Shown: positions 52,859 to 63,408 of the stretch, piece by piece | How the letters are laid out: each line of letters starts with the position of its first letter | How positions within the stretch are numbered: the stretch's first letter is position 1 | NCBI RefSeq assembly: GCF_002210225.1 | Contig: NZ_MWUJ01000009.1 | Coordinates: 62,001 to 126,000, forward strand | Direction of reading: 5' to 3' | Source of the DNA: Geofilum rhodophaeum | Lineage (GTDB): Bacteria > Bacteroidota > Bacteroidia > Bacteroidales > Marinilabiliaceae | DNA length: 64,000 bases | Notes under the pieces: model-generated | What the model saw: the letters and a program-made list of their open reading frames with translations, nothing else | Databases searched by the model: none | What the model was told of the DNA's origin: nothing | Position numbers and translations under genes: made by a program

Positions 52859-54328
52859 ATGAACGCAAAACAACTTTTCAGCACCTTTGCCATTGCCATT
52901 ATAAGTGCTTTTGTGGGCGTAATGACCTACTCATTGGTAAAACAGCCCGATGTTATAAAAGAACAAGTTCCCGTACAGGTCGAACATGCTGCACGCTACG
53001 CCTCTTTACCGGCGGAACCACAGGGCGGTTATCCCGACCTGACCTTTTCGGCCGAAAAATCGGTCCACGCCGTGGTACACGTAACCACCAAGGCCACCAG
53101 TTCGGTCTCCCACCAAATGATGCCCGACCACCCGCTCTTTGAATTCTTTTTTGGTCCCCGGGGTTTTTACCAGGAACCCCAACAACAGCAGCCCGTAATG
53201 GGATCCGGATCCGGCGTAATTCTTTCCAGCGATGGTTTTATCGTAACCAACAACCACGTTATTGACAATGCCGATGAAATTGAAGTAACTTTGAACGACA
53301 AGCGGACGTTCAAAGCAGTAAAGGTGGGTGCCGATCCCACCACCGACATTGCACTGCTAAAAATTGACGCTTCCGACCTTCCCTACCTGCGTTATGGCAA
53401 CTCTGACGACCTGCGCATAGGGGAATGGGTTCTGGCTGTGGGAAATCCCTTTAATCTCAACTCAACCGTTACCGCAGGTATTGTCAGCGCCAAGTCGAGG
53501 AGCATACAAATATTGGGACAAATGAGTATCGAAGCCTTCATACAAACCGATGCGGCCGTAAACCCCGGCAACAGTGGTGGTGCCTTGGTCAACACCCGCG
53601 GCGAACTGGTAGGCATCAACACCGCAATTGCTTCCCGTACGGGTTCCTTTAGTGGCTATTCCTTCGCTGTTCCGGTCAGCATTGTGGAGAAGGTGGTCAA
53701 CGACCTGATGGAATTCGGAGAAGTTCAAAGGGGCCTCATCGGAGTCAACATACGTGAAATGGACAACGAGCTGGCTGCCGAATTGAATATGGATCGTGTA
53801 AATGGAGTTTACGTCGCTGAAGTCATTGAAGGTGGTGGTGCAGCAGCGGCCGGCATACGTGCCCACGACGTCATTGTCTCCATTAACGGCGAAGCGGTAA
53901 ATACCGTTCCCCAGCTGCAGGAAAAGGTTGGTCGCTTCCGTCCCGGTGACAACTTACAAGTAGAGGTAATCCGTGATGGAAAAAGAAAACCTTTTACGGT
54001 CACTTTACGTAACATTCACGGCAGTACCGACGTAGTAGTCACTTCAGCCAAGATGGCTGCACTGGGAGCTGCGTACGACCAATTGAGCGACAGCGACAAA
54101 CAACGACTAAGAATTAGAAATGGCCTTAAGGTGAGTAGCGTTGGCAGCGGAAAATTCCGTGAGGCAGGAGTCAAGGAAGGCTACATAATTACCCAGGCCA
54201 ACCGCGTACCTATAAATAGTGAAGAAGATCTTAAAAAAGTAGTAGAAGTGCTCAACGAAGGACTTTTCCTAACGGGAATATATCCGAATGGTCAGGTGGC
54301 GTACTATGCCATAAACCTTCAGGATTGA
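52859..54328 (+). CDS. Do/DegP-type periplasmic serine protease (HtrA family)
   Basis: 489 aa periplasmic protease/chaperone. An N-terminal signal or anchor (LFSTFAIAIISAFVGVMTYS) precedes a trypsin-like domain. The catalytic triad is His133 (VTNNHVID), Asp163 (PTTDIALLKID) and Ser239 (NPGNSGGALV). Two PDZ domains follow, the first near residues 295-390 (VAEVIEGGGAAAAGIRAHDV) and the second at the C-terminus (KFREAGVKEGYIITQANRVP). Likely degrades misfolded envelope proteins. Confidence 0.95.
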   Translation: MNAKQLFSTFAIAIISAFVGVMTYSLVKQPDVIKEQVPVQVEHAARYASLPAEPQGGYPDLTFSAEKSVHAVVHVTTKATSSVSHQMMPDHPLFEFFFGPRGFYQEPQQQQPVMGSGSGVILSSDGFIVTNNHVIDNADEIEVTLNDKRTFKAVKVGADPTTDIALLKIDASDLPYLRYGNSDDLRIGEWVLAVGNPFNLNSTVTAGIVSAKSRSIQILGQMSIEAFIQTDAAVNPGNSGGALVNTRGELVGINTAIASRTGSFSGYSFAVPVSIVEKVVNDLMEFGEVQRGLIGVNIREMDNELAAELNMDRVNGVYVAEVIEGGGAAAAGIRAHDVIVSINGEAVNTVPQLQEKVGRFRPGDNLQVEVIRDGKRKPFTVTLRNIHGSTDVVVTSAKMAALGAAYDQLSDSDKQRLRIRNGLKVSSVGSGKFREAGVKEGYIITQANRVPINSEEDLKKVVEVLNEGLFLTGIYPNGQVAYYAINLQD

Positions 54329-54381
54329 TTAAAGAACCTTAACAGGCGGGTATCGATATTGCTTTACTGAATAAAATGTAG

Positions 54382-54389
54382 TAATTTTG
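54382..54389 (+). promoter_or_regulatory. -7 box TAATTTTG for rpoD
   Basis: Perfect TAnnTTTG match 21 bp before the rpoD ATG. A good Shine-Dalgarno (ggagga) lies between them. Confidence 0.6.
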
Positions 54390-54409
54390 CGCCGTATTTT
54401 GGAGGAAAC

Positions 54410-55270
54410 ATGAGACAATTAAAAATAACAAAATCCATTACCAATCGCGAAAGCGCTTCTTTGGATAAGTATCTTCAGGAAATTGGTCGTGAAGAGCTGA
54501 TATCCGTTGAGGAAGAAGTGGAATTGGCACAACGTATCAAGAAAGGCGACCAGGCTGCTCTTGAGAAGTTGACCAAGGCCAACCTGCGATTTGTGGTGTC
54601 CGTTGCAAAGCAATATCAAAACCAGGGACTCAGTCTGCCCGACCTGATCAACGAGGGCAACCTGGGCCTGATTAAAGCCGCCGAAAAGTTCGATGAAACA
54701 CGTGGTTTCAAGTTCATTTCGTATGCGGTTTGGTGGATTCGTCAATCGATACTGCAAGCCCTGGCCGAGCAGTCCCGCATTGTACGCTTACCCTTAAATC
54801 AGGTAGGCTCCCTCAATAAAATCAACAAGGCTTACTCCAAGTTTGAGCAGGAGCATGAGCGCAAGCCTTCACCTGAAGAACTGGCAGACCAGCTGGAACT
54901 GCCCGCCGACAAAGTGGCAGACACGCTGCGTGTGGCCGGAAGGCACATCTCAGTAGATGCTCCCTTTGTTGAAGGAGAGGACAACAGTCTGCTTGACGTA
55001 CTGGTCAACAGCGATTCGCCCAATGCGGATAAGACACTGATCAACGAGTCACTGGCTCGTGAAATAGAGCGTGCTCTGGCCACCCTCACCGAGCGGGAAA
55101 GCGACATCATCAAGCTCTTCTTCGGAATTGGTTGTCAGGAAATGACTTTGGAGGAAATTGGAGAGCGCTTTGGTCTGACCCGTGAGCGGGTGCGTCAAAT
55201 CAAGGAAAAGGCCATTCGCCGTTTGCGACACACTTCACGCAGTAAACTACTGAAAACCTATTTGGGGTAA
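54410..55270 (+). CDS. rpoD: Primary sigma factor (sigma-ABfr type)
   Basis: 286 aa, the short group-1 sigma factor of Bacteroidota that recognises TAnnTTTG -7 boxes. Region 1.2 is [20 protein letters not shown]. Region 2 has [21 protein letters not shown] and [19 protein letters not shown]. Region 3 has [16 protein letters not shown], and region 4 [22 protein letters not shown]. The acidic 1.1 region of E. coli RpoD is absent, as is usual here. It has its own promoter and terminator. Confidence 0.95.
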   Translation: MRQLKITKSITNRESASLDKYLQEIGREELISVEEEVELAQRIKKGDQAALEKLTKANLRFVVSVAKQYQNQGLSLPDLINEGNLGLIKAAEKFDETRGFKFISYAVWWIRQSILQALAEQSRIVRLPLNQVGSLNKINKAYSKFEQEHERKPSPEELADQLELPADKVADTLRVAGRHISVDAPFVEGEDNSLLDVLVNSDSPNADKTLINESLAREIERALATLTERESDIIKLFFGIGCQEMTLEEIGERFGLTRERVRQIKEKAIRRLRHTSRSKLLKTYLG

Positions 55271-55284
55271 AGACCCGTACAAAT

Positions 55285-55318
55285 AAAAAAGCTGTTTGCG
55301 TTGCAAACAGCTTTTTTT
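55285..55318. terminator. Terminator of rpoD, overlapping the convergent glycosyltransferase stop
   Basis: gctgtttgc/gcaaacagc stem with a 3-nt loop between A6 and T7 runs. The convergent gene's stop codon begins at its edge. Confidence 0.9.
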
Positions 55319-56435
55319 ATTTGCTGTAATTCAATAGTTTGGTCAACACTTTGGCTTCCTTCTCCCAGTTCAATTCCGCCACAATCCGCGGCAAAGCCTT
55401 CCCCCATTGCAAACGCAAAACCCTATCTTCACAAGCCCTACGGATGGCCGCGGCAATTACTTCAGCTTCCATACTGTCCAGCAACAAGCCTGTATTGTAT
55501 TCTTGCACCAGCCGGCCCATATCCGGAAAGTTCGTAGCAATAATGGGCAGGCCCAAGGCAGGGTAATCGAAAAGCCGATTGGGCAAGGAATGATAGTAAT
55601 TGAGTCCCATACTTTCAAGCAAACACAAACCCACATGGGCCTTGGCCGCCTCCGCACGCAGCTCTTCAAAAGGCAAACGTCCCAAAAAAACAACGTGCTC
55701 TTCCAGCTTCAGTTCCTTCACCAGCTCCCGCAGCACGTCTTCCTCATCGCCCGATCCAGCTATATGCAGCTTGTAGCCAGGCAGCAAAGTCATCGCCCTT
55801 ATAGCCTCCTTTAAACCCCTGCCTACATTTAATGCCCCCTGGTAATATACAACTGGATGAGCACCCAACTCCCGCAAAGGCAATAAGTCTGCGGGCCTCC
55901 GGGGAACATTCCGAAGCAAATCAAAATCTACCCCAAAAAGTCTTTGATACAGATCAACAATGCCCGGAGAAACTGTAAATCCACCATTCAAACGGGGCAA
56001 CAAAAACTTTTCCAGATTGCGCCATATGCGCTTAACCCCGGGGCGGTGCTGCAGTTCGGGACTTTCAGAGAAAAACTCGTGACTGTCCATAAATACCGGG
56101 CGCCTTTTCAAACGAGCCCCTAACCAGGCCGCAGGCAAGGTATCCATATCCACCGCCAGCACCAAATCAAAACGATGGCCCAGCAACCAAAAGAACATGC
56201 GAAGATTAAGCAAGGCATAAAACAAAGGCCCCTTATTCACCCAGAGTTTAAAGCGCCGGAGTTGCCCCTTGCGATTTGCGGGAAGGGCCCCTCCGGGCCA
56301 ATTCCTTCCAAGCACAAAGACCTCCATCCCTTCTGAATCAAAATAATGGACCAGCTTGGCCACCCTGTTATCGGTTACTAAGTTATTACTGACCGTAATG
56401 ACCAACCGCTTTCGTATGCTGCTCGCCTGCTTCAT
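55317..56435 (-). CDS. Glycosyltransferase, GT-B fold (GT4-like)
   Basis: 372 aa from MKQASSIRKRL; an ATG three codons earlier is possible. The N-terminal domain starts VITVSNNLVTDNRVAKLVHYF and the C-terminal domain has YYQGALNVGRGLKEAIRAM, LHIAGSGDEED, VVFLGRLPFEEL and a sugar-nucleotide motif LPNRLFDYPALGLPIIATN. No signal peptide. Donor and acceptor are unknown. It stands alone, between rpoD and gyrB, rather than in a polysaccharide cluster. Confidence 0.88.
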   Translation of the reverse strand: MKQASSIRKRLVITVSNNLVTDNRVAKLVHYFDSEGMEVFVLGRNWPGGALPANRKGQLRRFKLWVNKGPLFYALLNLRMFFWLLGHRFDLVLAVDMDTLPAAWLGARLKRRPVFMDSHEFFSESPELQHRPGVKRIWRNLEKFLLPRLNGGFTVSPGIVDLYQRLFGVDFDLLRNVPRRPADLLPLRELGAHPVVYYQGALNVGRGLKEAIRAMTLLPGYKLHIAGSGDEEDVLRELVKELKLEEHVVFLGRLPFEELRAEAAKAHVGLCLLESMGLNYYHSLPNRLFDYPALGLPIIATNFPDMGRLVQEYNTGLLLDSMEAEVIAAAIRRACEDRVLRLQWGKALPRIVAELNWEKEAKVLTKLLNYSK

Positions 56436-56458
56436 AAACTTCATTTCCTCCGCTAAAA

Positions 56459-56492
56459 TAAAAAACCTTCCCGACATTACACCGGGAAGGTT
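56459..56492 (-). terminator. Terminator of gyrB
   Basis: aaccttcccg/cgggaaggtt stem, with a T-run on the minus strand. It lies just upstream of the glycosyltransferase start, 28 bp after the gyrB stop. Confidence 0.85.
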
Positions 56493-56519
56493 CCTATATA
56501 CTTCGATCAGCAGGGCTGC

Positions 56520-58493
<1,974 letters not shown>

Positions 58494-58532
58494 TTACAAT
58501 TACATTAATCGCACCTTTTTCGGAGCGTGCCA

Positions 58533-58540
58533 CAAATATA
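58533..58540 (-). promoter_or_regulatory. -7 box TATATTTG for gyrB
   Basis: Minus-strand match 46 bp upstream of the gyrB ATG. Confidence 0.55.
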
Positions 58541-58752
58541 ACAAAATTTACCCGGCATACCCTCTTCCAGGAAGCTTATTTTACAAGAAAACCAAATCTT
58601 CAAACCCTTGACAAACAAACTGTTATGCCACACAGGCGAGATTACGGAGACTTTTATTGCTTCTGGGCGCTGTTCCTGCTGTCTGGCGGCACATTCCCCT
58701 TCAAAAAAAAGCCGCGCATCACATTTATAAAGAAAAAAAGAGTAAATATTTC

Positions 58753-58760
58753 TACCTTTG
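58753..58760 (+). promoter_or_regulatory. -7 box TACCTTTG for the NusG-like gene
   Basis: Perfect match. It places the transcript start near 58767, so any start codon further upstream is excluded and a TTG at 58793 is left as the likely start. Confidence 0.55.
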
Positions 58761-58792
58761 GATGCCTGAAAACAATAAAAAGACCAAGCAGC

Positions 58793-59317
58793 TTGAAAAC
58801 AGACCCGAAATCAGAACACTGGTTTGCCCTCTATACCAAATCCCGCACCGAAAAGCGGGTGTACGACAGTCTTACACGTCTGGGCATTCACACCTATTTG
58901 CCTTTGCGGAAAGAGCTCAAACAGTGGAGCGACCGCAAAAAATGGGTCGAAACCCCGGTAATCAACTCCTATATTTTCGTGCGCCTGCCCGAAAAGGAAT
59001 ACCGGAGAGTATTCGAAGCCCCGGGAGTCGTAGCCTATGTTTGCTACAAAGGGAAGGCAGTAATCATTCCCGACCATGAAATGGAAGCCATGCGCAGAAC
59101 AGTGGAAAATAAGATGAGTTTCAGCGTGGAAAGTGGCGGCTTAAAAAAGGGCCAAATGGTCACAGTAACCTCCGGCCCCTTGAAAGGAGTAACAGGAAGG
59201 GTAACCCATATTCGGGGACAAAAGAAACTCTACCTGAGCATCACCAACATTGGCTTTACCCTGGTGGTTAACCTCGATGAAGACACGGTTATGGAAGAAA
59301 AAAGCGAAACGGCCTGA
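58793..59317 (+). CDS. NusG-like transcription antiterminator (UpxY/RfaH-like)
   Basis: 174 aa from a TTG (MKTDPKSEHWFALYT). The N-terminal NGN domain has HWFALYTKSRTEKRVYDSL and TPVINSYIFVRLPEKEY. A KOW motif (LKKGQMVTVTSGPLKGVTG) and a final beta segment follow. The family binds RNA polymerase and suppresses pausing in long operons such as capsule loci. It is not the housekeeping nusG, because no secE or ribosomal genes are near and the sequence is of the UpxY type. No polysaccharide operon follows; the next gene is convergent, so its target must be elsewhere. There is no in-frame ATG at the expected start. Confidence 0.82.
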   Translation: MKTDPKSEHWFALYTKSRTEKRVYDSLTRLGIHTYLPLRKELKQWSDRKKWVETPVINSYIFVRLPEKEYRRVFEAPGVVAYVCYKGKAVIIPDHEMEAMRRTVENKMSFSVESGGLKKGQMVTVTSGPLKGVTGRVTHIRGQKKLYLSITNIGFTLVVNLDEDTVMEEKSETA

Positions 59318-59334
59318 ACCCTTTCGCTTTTTTC
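59297..59334 (+). terminator. Terminator overlapping the end of the NusG-like gene
   Basis: gaaaaaagcgaaa and tttcgcttttttc form a 13-bp stem over a 12-nt loop. The last codons and stop of the gene lie in the left arm and loop. Confidence 0.75.
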
Positions 59335-59352
59335 AAAAAATCGTTTAAAATT

Positions 59353-60555
59353 CTACTTGGCCCTGACGGGCTTTGCCTTATCGGGTAAAATCAAATTGAG
59401 TAATACGCCCACCACAGCAGACAAACCAATACCTGCCATCGAGAAGTTTCCGAATTCGACCATGGCACCGCCAATCCCTACCGTTAAAATCACCGACACA
59501 ATTACCTGATTGCGCGTCTTTTGCAAATTGGCACCCGAGTCCACCAGCGTTTTAATGCCCACAGTAGCAATCATACCAAAAAGCAAAAGCATAATGCCCC
59601 CCAACACACCTGCGGGTATGGATTGCAAAACACCACTGATTTTCCCGATTAAAGCAAAAACAATGGCCGTTACCGCTGCGATACGTAGTACAAAGGGATT
59701 GGTGACTTTCGTGAGCGAAATGGCCCCCGTAACTTCAGAATAGGTGGTATTGGGTACCGAACCCATAAATCCACCCAGGGCTGTAGCCAAACCATCGCCC
59801 AACATGGTACGGTGCAAGCCGGGTTCACGAACAAAATTCTTTTCTGCTACGGCGCCCACTGCATACATATCCCCAACGTGTTCAATCATGGGAGCAATGG
59901 CTACGGGCAGCATATAAACAATGGCGCTCCAATTTAATTCAGGACGGGTAAACTCGGGCAAGGCCAACCAGGCGGCCTCTTGAATCGGCGCAAAATCTAC
60001 TTTTCCTAAAAGCATGGCCGCTACATAGCCCACAACAATACCGCAAAAAATAGGAATCAGTTTAATCAATCCCCTAAAGTAAACTACAACAACAATGGCA
60101 GTGAGTAAGGCAATAACGGCCAACAACCAATCACTGCTGGCCATTTCTACACCAGTAGGCGCCAGAGAAAGACCAATAACCATAATCACCGGTCCAACAA
60201 CCACCGAGGGAAAAATGCGCTCAATCAGCCCCAGTCCACGCCATTTCACCAAGGCCGACATCAGTCCGTATACCGCACCCACCGCCACAATGCCCGAAAG
60301 CATCCCGGCAAAGCCAAACAAACGCGTAGCCTCAGTAATGGGGGCGATAAACGCAAAACTACTGCCCAGGAATACCGGCACCATTCCGCGGGTTATCAGA
60401 TGAAATAGAAGGGTACCCACTCCTGCGGAAAACAGGGCGATGGATGGGTTAATACCCACCAGCAAGGGCACCAGCACAGTAGCCCCGAAGGCCACAAATA
60501 AAAACTGCACCCCAAGAATGGTATTGCGGGGTAAAGACTTGGTAAATTCACTCAT
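59353..60555 (-). CDS. Uracil/xanthine permease (NCS2 family)
   Basis: 400-aa inner-membrane nucleobase:cation symporter with about 14 hydrophobic segments. Family landmarks are LGVQFLFVAFGATVLVPLLVG, LGSSFAFIAPI and VIMVIGLSL. The signature region is MLPVAIAPMIEHVGDMYAVG, with the catalytic-site Glu, followed by GSVPNTTYSEVTGAI. That region resembles UraA more than xanthine permeases, so uracil is the likely substrate. I start at MSEFTKSLP; ten codons further upstream are possible but unlike the family. Confidence 0.92.
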   Translation of the reverse strand: MSEFTKSLPRNTILGVQFLFVAFGATVLVPLLVGINPSIALFSAGVGTLLFHLITRGMVPVFLGSSFAFIAPITEATRLFGFAGMLSGIVAVGAVYGLMSALVKWRGLGLIERIFPSVVVGPVIMVIGLSLAPTGVEMASSDWLLAVIALLTAIVVVVYFRGLIKLIPIFCGIVVGYVAAMLLGKVDFAPIQEAAWLALPEFTRPELNWSAIVYMLPVAIAPMIEHVGDMYAVGAVAEKNFVREPGLHRTMLGDGLATALGGFMGSVPNTTYSEVTGAISLTKVTNPFVLRIAAVTAIVFALIGKISGVLQSIPAGVLGGIMLLLFGMIATVGIKTLVDSGANLQKTRNQVIVSVILTVGIGGAMVEFGNFSMAGIGLSAVVGVLLNLILPDKAKPVRAK

Positions 60556-60602
60556 AAAAATCTTTCTTTTTTGGGGTAAATTCAAAAATCCCCCAAAGAA
60601 AG

Positions 60603-60639
60603 AAAAAAACCCTTAAAAGGCAAGCCTTTTAAGGGTTTT
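60603..60639. terminator. Terminator between gdhA and the permease
   Basis: Perfect 15-bp stem (aaaacccttaaaagg and its complement) with a 4-nt loop, and a T-run on the minus strand for gdhA. Confidence 0.88.
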
Positions 60640-60672
60640 ATCTGCATATGATTTTTAACAGTTCAGACGGTC

Positions 60673-62028
60673 TTATACCAATCCTTGCGCCAGCATTGCG
60701 TTAGCCACTTTAATAAAACCACTGATATTGGCTCCATTAACATAGTTGACAAAGCCATCTGCCGTTTTTCCGTGCTTCACACAAGCCGCATGAATGTTCT
60801 TCATAATGCTCTGCAATTTCTCATCTACCTCAGCAGGAGTCCATTGCAAACGCATAGAATTCTGACTCATTTCAAGTCCCGATACAGCCACACCACCAGC
60901 GTTGGCAGCCTTACCGGGTCCGTACAGGATCTTACGATCGAGGAAAACCTTAATGGCTTCAGGAGTTGAAGGCATGTTGGCGCCCTCAGCCACACAAATA
61001 CAGCCGTTGTCCACAAGCGTCTGAGCATCGCTGCCATTCAGCTCGTTCTGGGTAGCGCAAGGCAAAGCAATATCGCACTTGGCCTTCCATGGGCGCTCGT
61101 TCTCCCAGTATTCGGCCGAAGGATACTTTTCTACATACTCTTTGATACGTCCGCGAAGGGCATTTTTCAACATCATCACATGCTGAAGCTTCTCCGTAGT
61201 AATGCCCTCTGCATCGTAGATGGTTCCGTTGCTGTCAGAGAAGGTTACGACTTTACCGCCCAACTCCAAAACCTTTTCAGCCGCATACTGAGCCACATTA
61301 CCGGAGCCACTGATGGCTACGGTTTTGCCTTTAAAGCTGTCGCCTTTGGTCTTCAGCATTTCTACAGCAAAATATACAGTACCGTAACCGGTCGCTTCGG
61401 GACGGAAGGGACTTCCACCAAAATCAAGGCCTTTACCGGTAAAGGTTCCGGTGAACTCGTTGCGCAAACGCTTGTACTGACCGTACATATAGGCTACTTC
61501 GCGACCACCTACACCAATATCACCGGCAGGAACGTCGGTATTGGGACCAATGTGACGGTGCAATTCGGTAACAAAGGACTGGCAAAATTTCATGACCTCG
61601 TTGTCGGACTTTCCTTTGGGGTTGAAGTCCGAACCACCTTTACCACCACCCATGGGCAAAGAGGTGAGACTGTTTTTCAAAACCTGCTCAAAAGCCAAAA
61701 ACTTCAGAATACCCAGGTTCACCGAAGCGTGAAAACGAATTCCTCCTTTGTAAGGTCCGATGGCGCTGTTCATCTGCACTCTGAAACCACGGTTGATTTG
61801 TACTTCACCGCGATCGTCGAGCCAGGGTACCCGAAACATGATCACCCGCTCGGGCTCAGCCATACGCTCCAGAATTTTATTTTTCATCAAAGAAGGGTTC
61901 TCCACAATAAAGGGAGCAAGGCTCTCTACTACCTCATGTACTGCCTGGTAGAATTCGGGCTCAGCCGGATTACGGGCAATTACACCGGCCATAAAATCGT
62001 CAACAAAACGGGATACCTGGTTTTTCAT
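60673..62028 (-). CDS. gdhA: NADP-specific glutamate dehydrogenase
   Basis: Assimilates ammonium by reductive amination of 2-oxoglutarate. The substrate-binding PYKGGIRFHASVNLGILKF and the catalytic-Lys loop PMGGGKGGSDFNPKG are clear. The nucleotide-binding GSGNVAQYAAEKVLELGG has Ala-type residues of the class I hexameric enzyme. 451 aa is standard. It is divergent from a small cysteine-rich protein gene, with a TATTTTTG box 59 bp upstream. Confidence 0.96.
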   Translation of the reverse strand: MKNQVSRFVDDFMAGVIARNPAEPEFYQAVHEVVESLAPFIVENPSLMKNKILERMAEPERVIMFRVPWLDDRGEVQINRGFRVQMNSAIGPYKGGIRFHASVNLGILKFLAFEQVLKNSLTSLPMGGGKGGSDFNPKGKSDNEVMKFCQSFVTELHRHIGPNTDVPAGDIGVGGREVAYMYGQYKRLRNEFTGTFTGKGLDFGGSPFRPEATGYGTVYFAVEMLKTKGDSFKGKTVAISGSGNVAQYAAEKVLELGGKVVTFSDSNGTIYDAEGITTEKLQHVMMLKNALRGRIKEYVEKYPSAEYWENERPWKAKCDIALPCATQNELNGSDAQTLVDNGCICVAEGANMPSTPEAIKVFLDRKILYGPGKAANAGGVAVSGLEMSQNSMRLQWTPAEVDEKLQSIMKNIHAACVKHGKTADGFVNYVNGANISGFIKVANAMLAQGLV

Positions 62029-62086
62029 TTGCTAAAAATTTGATTGGTTATATTTTGATTTTTCTGTTCGAACTCCTAAACCGCGA

Positions 62087-62094
62087 CAAAAATA
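62087..62094 (-). promoter_or_regulatory. -7 box TATTTTTG for gdhA
   Basis: Minus-strand match. A perfect 8-bp palindrome gttcgaac at 62066 lies downstream in the leader; gttcgaa and gtcgaac recur at 62172 and 62194 near the divergent promoter, perhaps as regulator half-sites. Confidence 0.5.
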
Positions 62095-62186
62095 ATAGTT
62101 TTTACGGACTTTTACTTATAATCCACCACGTTTTTTTAAGTTTAAATTACGAACTATCGAAAAAATGAAGCGTTCGAAGAAAAAAC

Positions 62187-62194
62187 TACCTTTG
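62187..62194 (+). promoter_or_regulatory. -7 box TACCTTTG for the 64-aa zinc-ribbon-like gene
   Basis: Perfect match, 27 bp before the ATG. Confidence 0.55.
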
Positions 62195-62220
62195 TCGAAC
62201 AGAAAATAACACTGCACATT

Positions 62221-62415
62221 ATGGAAAAAGAAGCACCAAGTGTTGGCCGAAAATGCTTTGTTTGCGGCAAAGACCTAACAAGGGAGGACTACATTGTTCA
62301 TCCAAAAACAAACCTACCCGAATGTCGCGCCTGCATTGGAAGCGAAGCGGAAGAGAAAGCCGTTCGGGAAGCATTCGATTCTTTGGGCGAGGATTTTGTA
62401 TGCGGCTGCATTTAA
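62221..62415 (+). CDS. Small (64 aa) putative zinc-binding protein
   Basis: Two paired cysteine knuckles (CFVCGKDL near residue 12 and CRAC near 35) and a final CGC suggest a zinc ribbon or treble-clef-like fold. The rest is acidic and helical (GSEAEEKAVREAFDSLGED). It has its own promoter and no signal peptide. Its TAA is immediately followed by the stop of the convergent gene, with no gap. I know similar short proteins only as hypothetical ones in this phylum; function unknown. Confidence 0.7.
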   Translation: MEKEAPSVGRKCFVCGKDLTREDYIVHPKTNLPECRACIGSEAEEKAVREAFDSLGEDFVCGCI

Positions 62416-63198
62416 TCAATAAGTGCCTACCTGATTGGCAGGAGCTTTTACCTCAGCAGGGATCGCGCCCCGATAAAATACCCGTCCGCTGCCCGTAATT
62501 TCAATGCCTAAAAATGAAAGGGAGCGACAATAGACCAGTCCCGAGCCGTTAAGACCGACATTCAAATAATCGGCGGCTAAGTCACCCGCCTCTATCTTTC
62601 CGGAACCCTCCTGAATTAAGCGCGCTTTATCGGCATGCCCGCGAACAAGTAGAGAACCACTTCCGACCTGTCTCAGCTGAAGCTCACCAAAACCTCCCTC
62701 CAGGTCGATAACGCCACCGCCATTACTTAAAACTTTTAAATGGTCCGCCTCCACCCCTCTGGCTTTTACACGGGCACGAGCGTAAACCTTGATGTCGCTT
62801 AAATCTGTTTGTAAAGAGTCGATGTTCACCCAGCCATCACCAAAAACCTCCAGCAAATCAAGTCTCGATGTGGTCACTGTAATTACAACCGGCTCCCGTG
62901 GAATCAGCGTGTAATTGGGCAAGCGACGAATCAGCAAAGTACCCCGCAGCACTTCTGTATGTATGTAAGCTAAAAGATTGGCGTCGGCCTGAACCTGCAC
63001 TTGCTGCTGATCGCCAGGCTTCAACTGCAAGGTAAAATCATCGTAAAATTCAATGGAGGTAAAAGCAGCATGCACCCGTTCCTGGGGCTCGGCCGACTTA
63101 CCATCTCCTACCACCTCAATATTAAGGATGCCTTCACAGGATGCAAGCATCAGCAAGAGAATGCCTCCAAAAACAAATCTGTAGCTATTTACGACCAC
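62416..63198 (-). CDS. GIN-domain (DUF2807) lipoprotein
   Basis: 260 aa. Lipobox MLASC (Cys21). The mature part is a right-handed beta-helix-like 'head GIN' domain: FTSIEFYDDFTLQLKPGD, LLEVFGDGWVNID, LKVLSNGGGVIDLEGG, LQLRQVGSGSLLVRG, LIQEGSGKIEAGDL and VGLNGSGLVYCRS. The regularly spaced GSG turns are the family hallmark. Likely anchored in the outer membrane; function unknown, perhaps adhesion or matrix. The stop abuts that of the small zinc-ribbon-like gene. Confidence 0.87.
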   Translation of the reverse strand: MVVNSYRFVFGGILLLMLASCEGILNIEVVGDGKSAEPQERVHAAFTSIEFYDDFTLQLKPGDQQQVQVQADANLLAYIHTEVLRGTLLIRRLPNYTLIPREPVVITVTTSRLDLLEVFGDGWVNIDSLQTDLSDIKVYARARVKARGVEADHLKVLSNGGGVIDLEGGFGELQLRQVGSGSLLVRGHADKARLIQEGSGKIEAGDLAADYLNVGLNGSGLVYCRSLSFLGIEITGSGRVFYRGAIPAEVKAPANQVGTY

Positions 63199-63235
63199 CC
63201 GACCCCTGTTTACCGGTTAGTATTACGTTCTTGTA

Positions 63236-63243
63236 CAAAGATA
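63236..63243 (-). promoter_or_regulatory. -7 box TATCTTTG for the GIN-domain gene
   Basis: Minus-strand match 38 bp before the ATG. Confidence 0.55.
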
Positions 63244-63306
63244 GACGAGACAAAGATAAATGCAATAAATATTATACTGTAGCGATACAAGCAAATACAA
63301 AATTAT

Positions 63307-63314
63307 TATCTTTG
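63307..63314 (+). promoter_or_regulatory. -7 box TATCTTTG upstream of the second nitroreductase
   Basis: Perfect match about 95 bp before the ATG, with a terminator-like hairpin in between. Confidence 0.5.
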
Positions 63315-63339
63315 AAGTGCTTTTGGTTTATATTAGTTT

Positions 63340-63380
63340 AAAAGGGAAGGGAACAAAGGTTTCTTTCCCTTTTTCTATTT
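63340..63380 (+). terminator. Terminator-like hairpin in the leader of the second nitroreductase
   Basis: aaaagggaag pairs with ctttccctttt over about 13 nt and is followed by a T-rich stretch. It lies after a promoter and before the gene, so it could attenuate the leader or end a ~60-nt transcript. Confidence 0.5.
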
Positions 63381-63408
63381 TTAAAGCATAATCAAAAACC
63401 GCGACAGT

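Noticed and set aside
58657-59079. 140-aa frame with an ATG overlapping the NusG-like gene
   Set aside because: It is the other reading frame of the same stretch; only the 58793 frame carries the NGN and KOW motifs.
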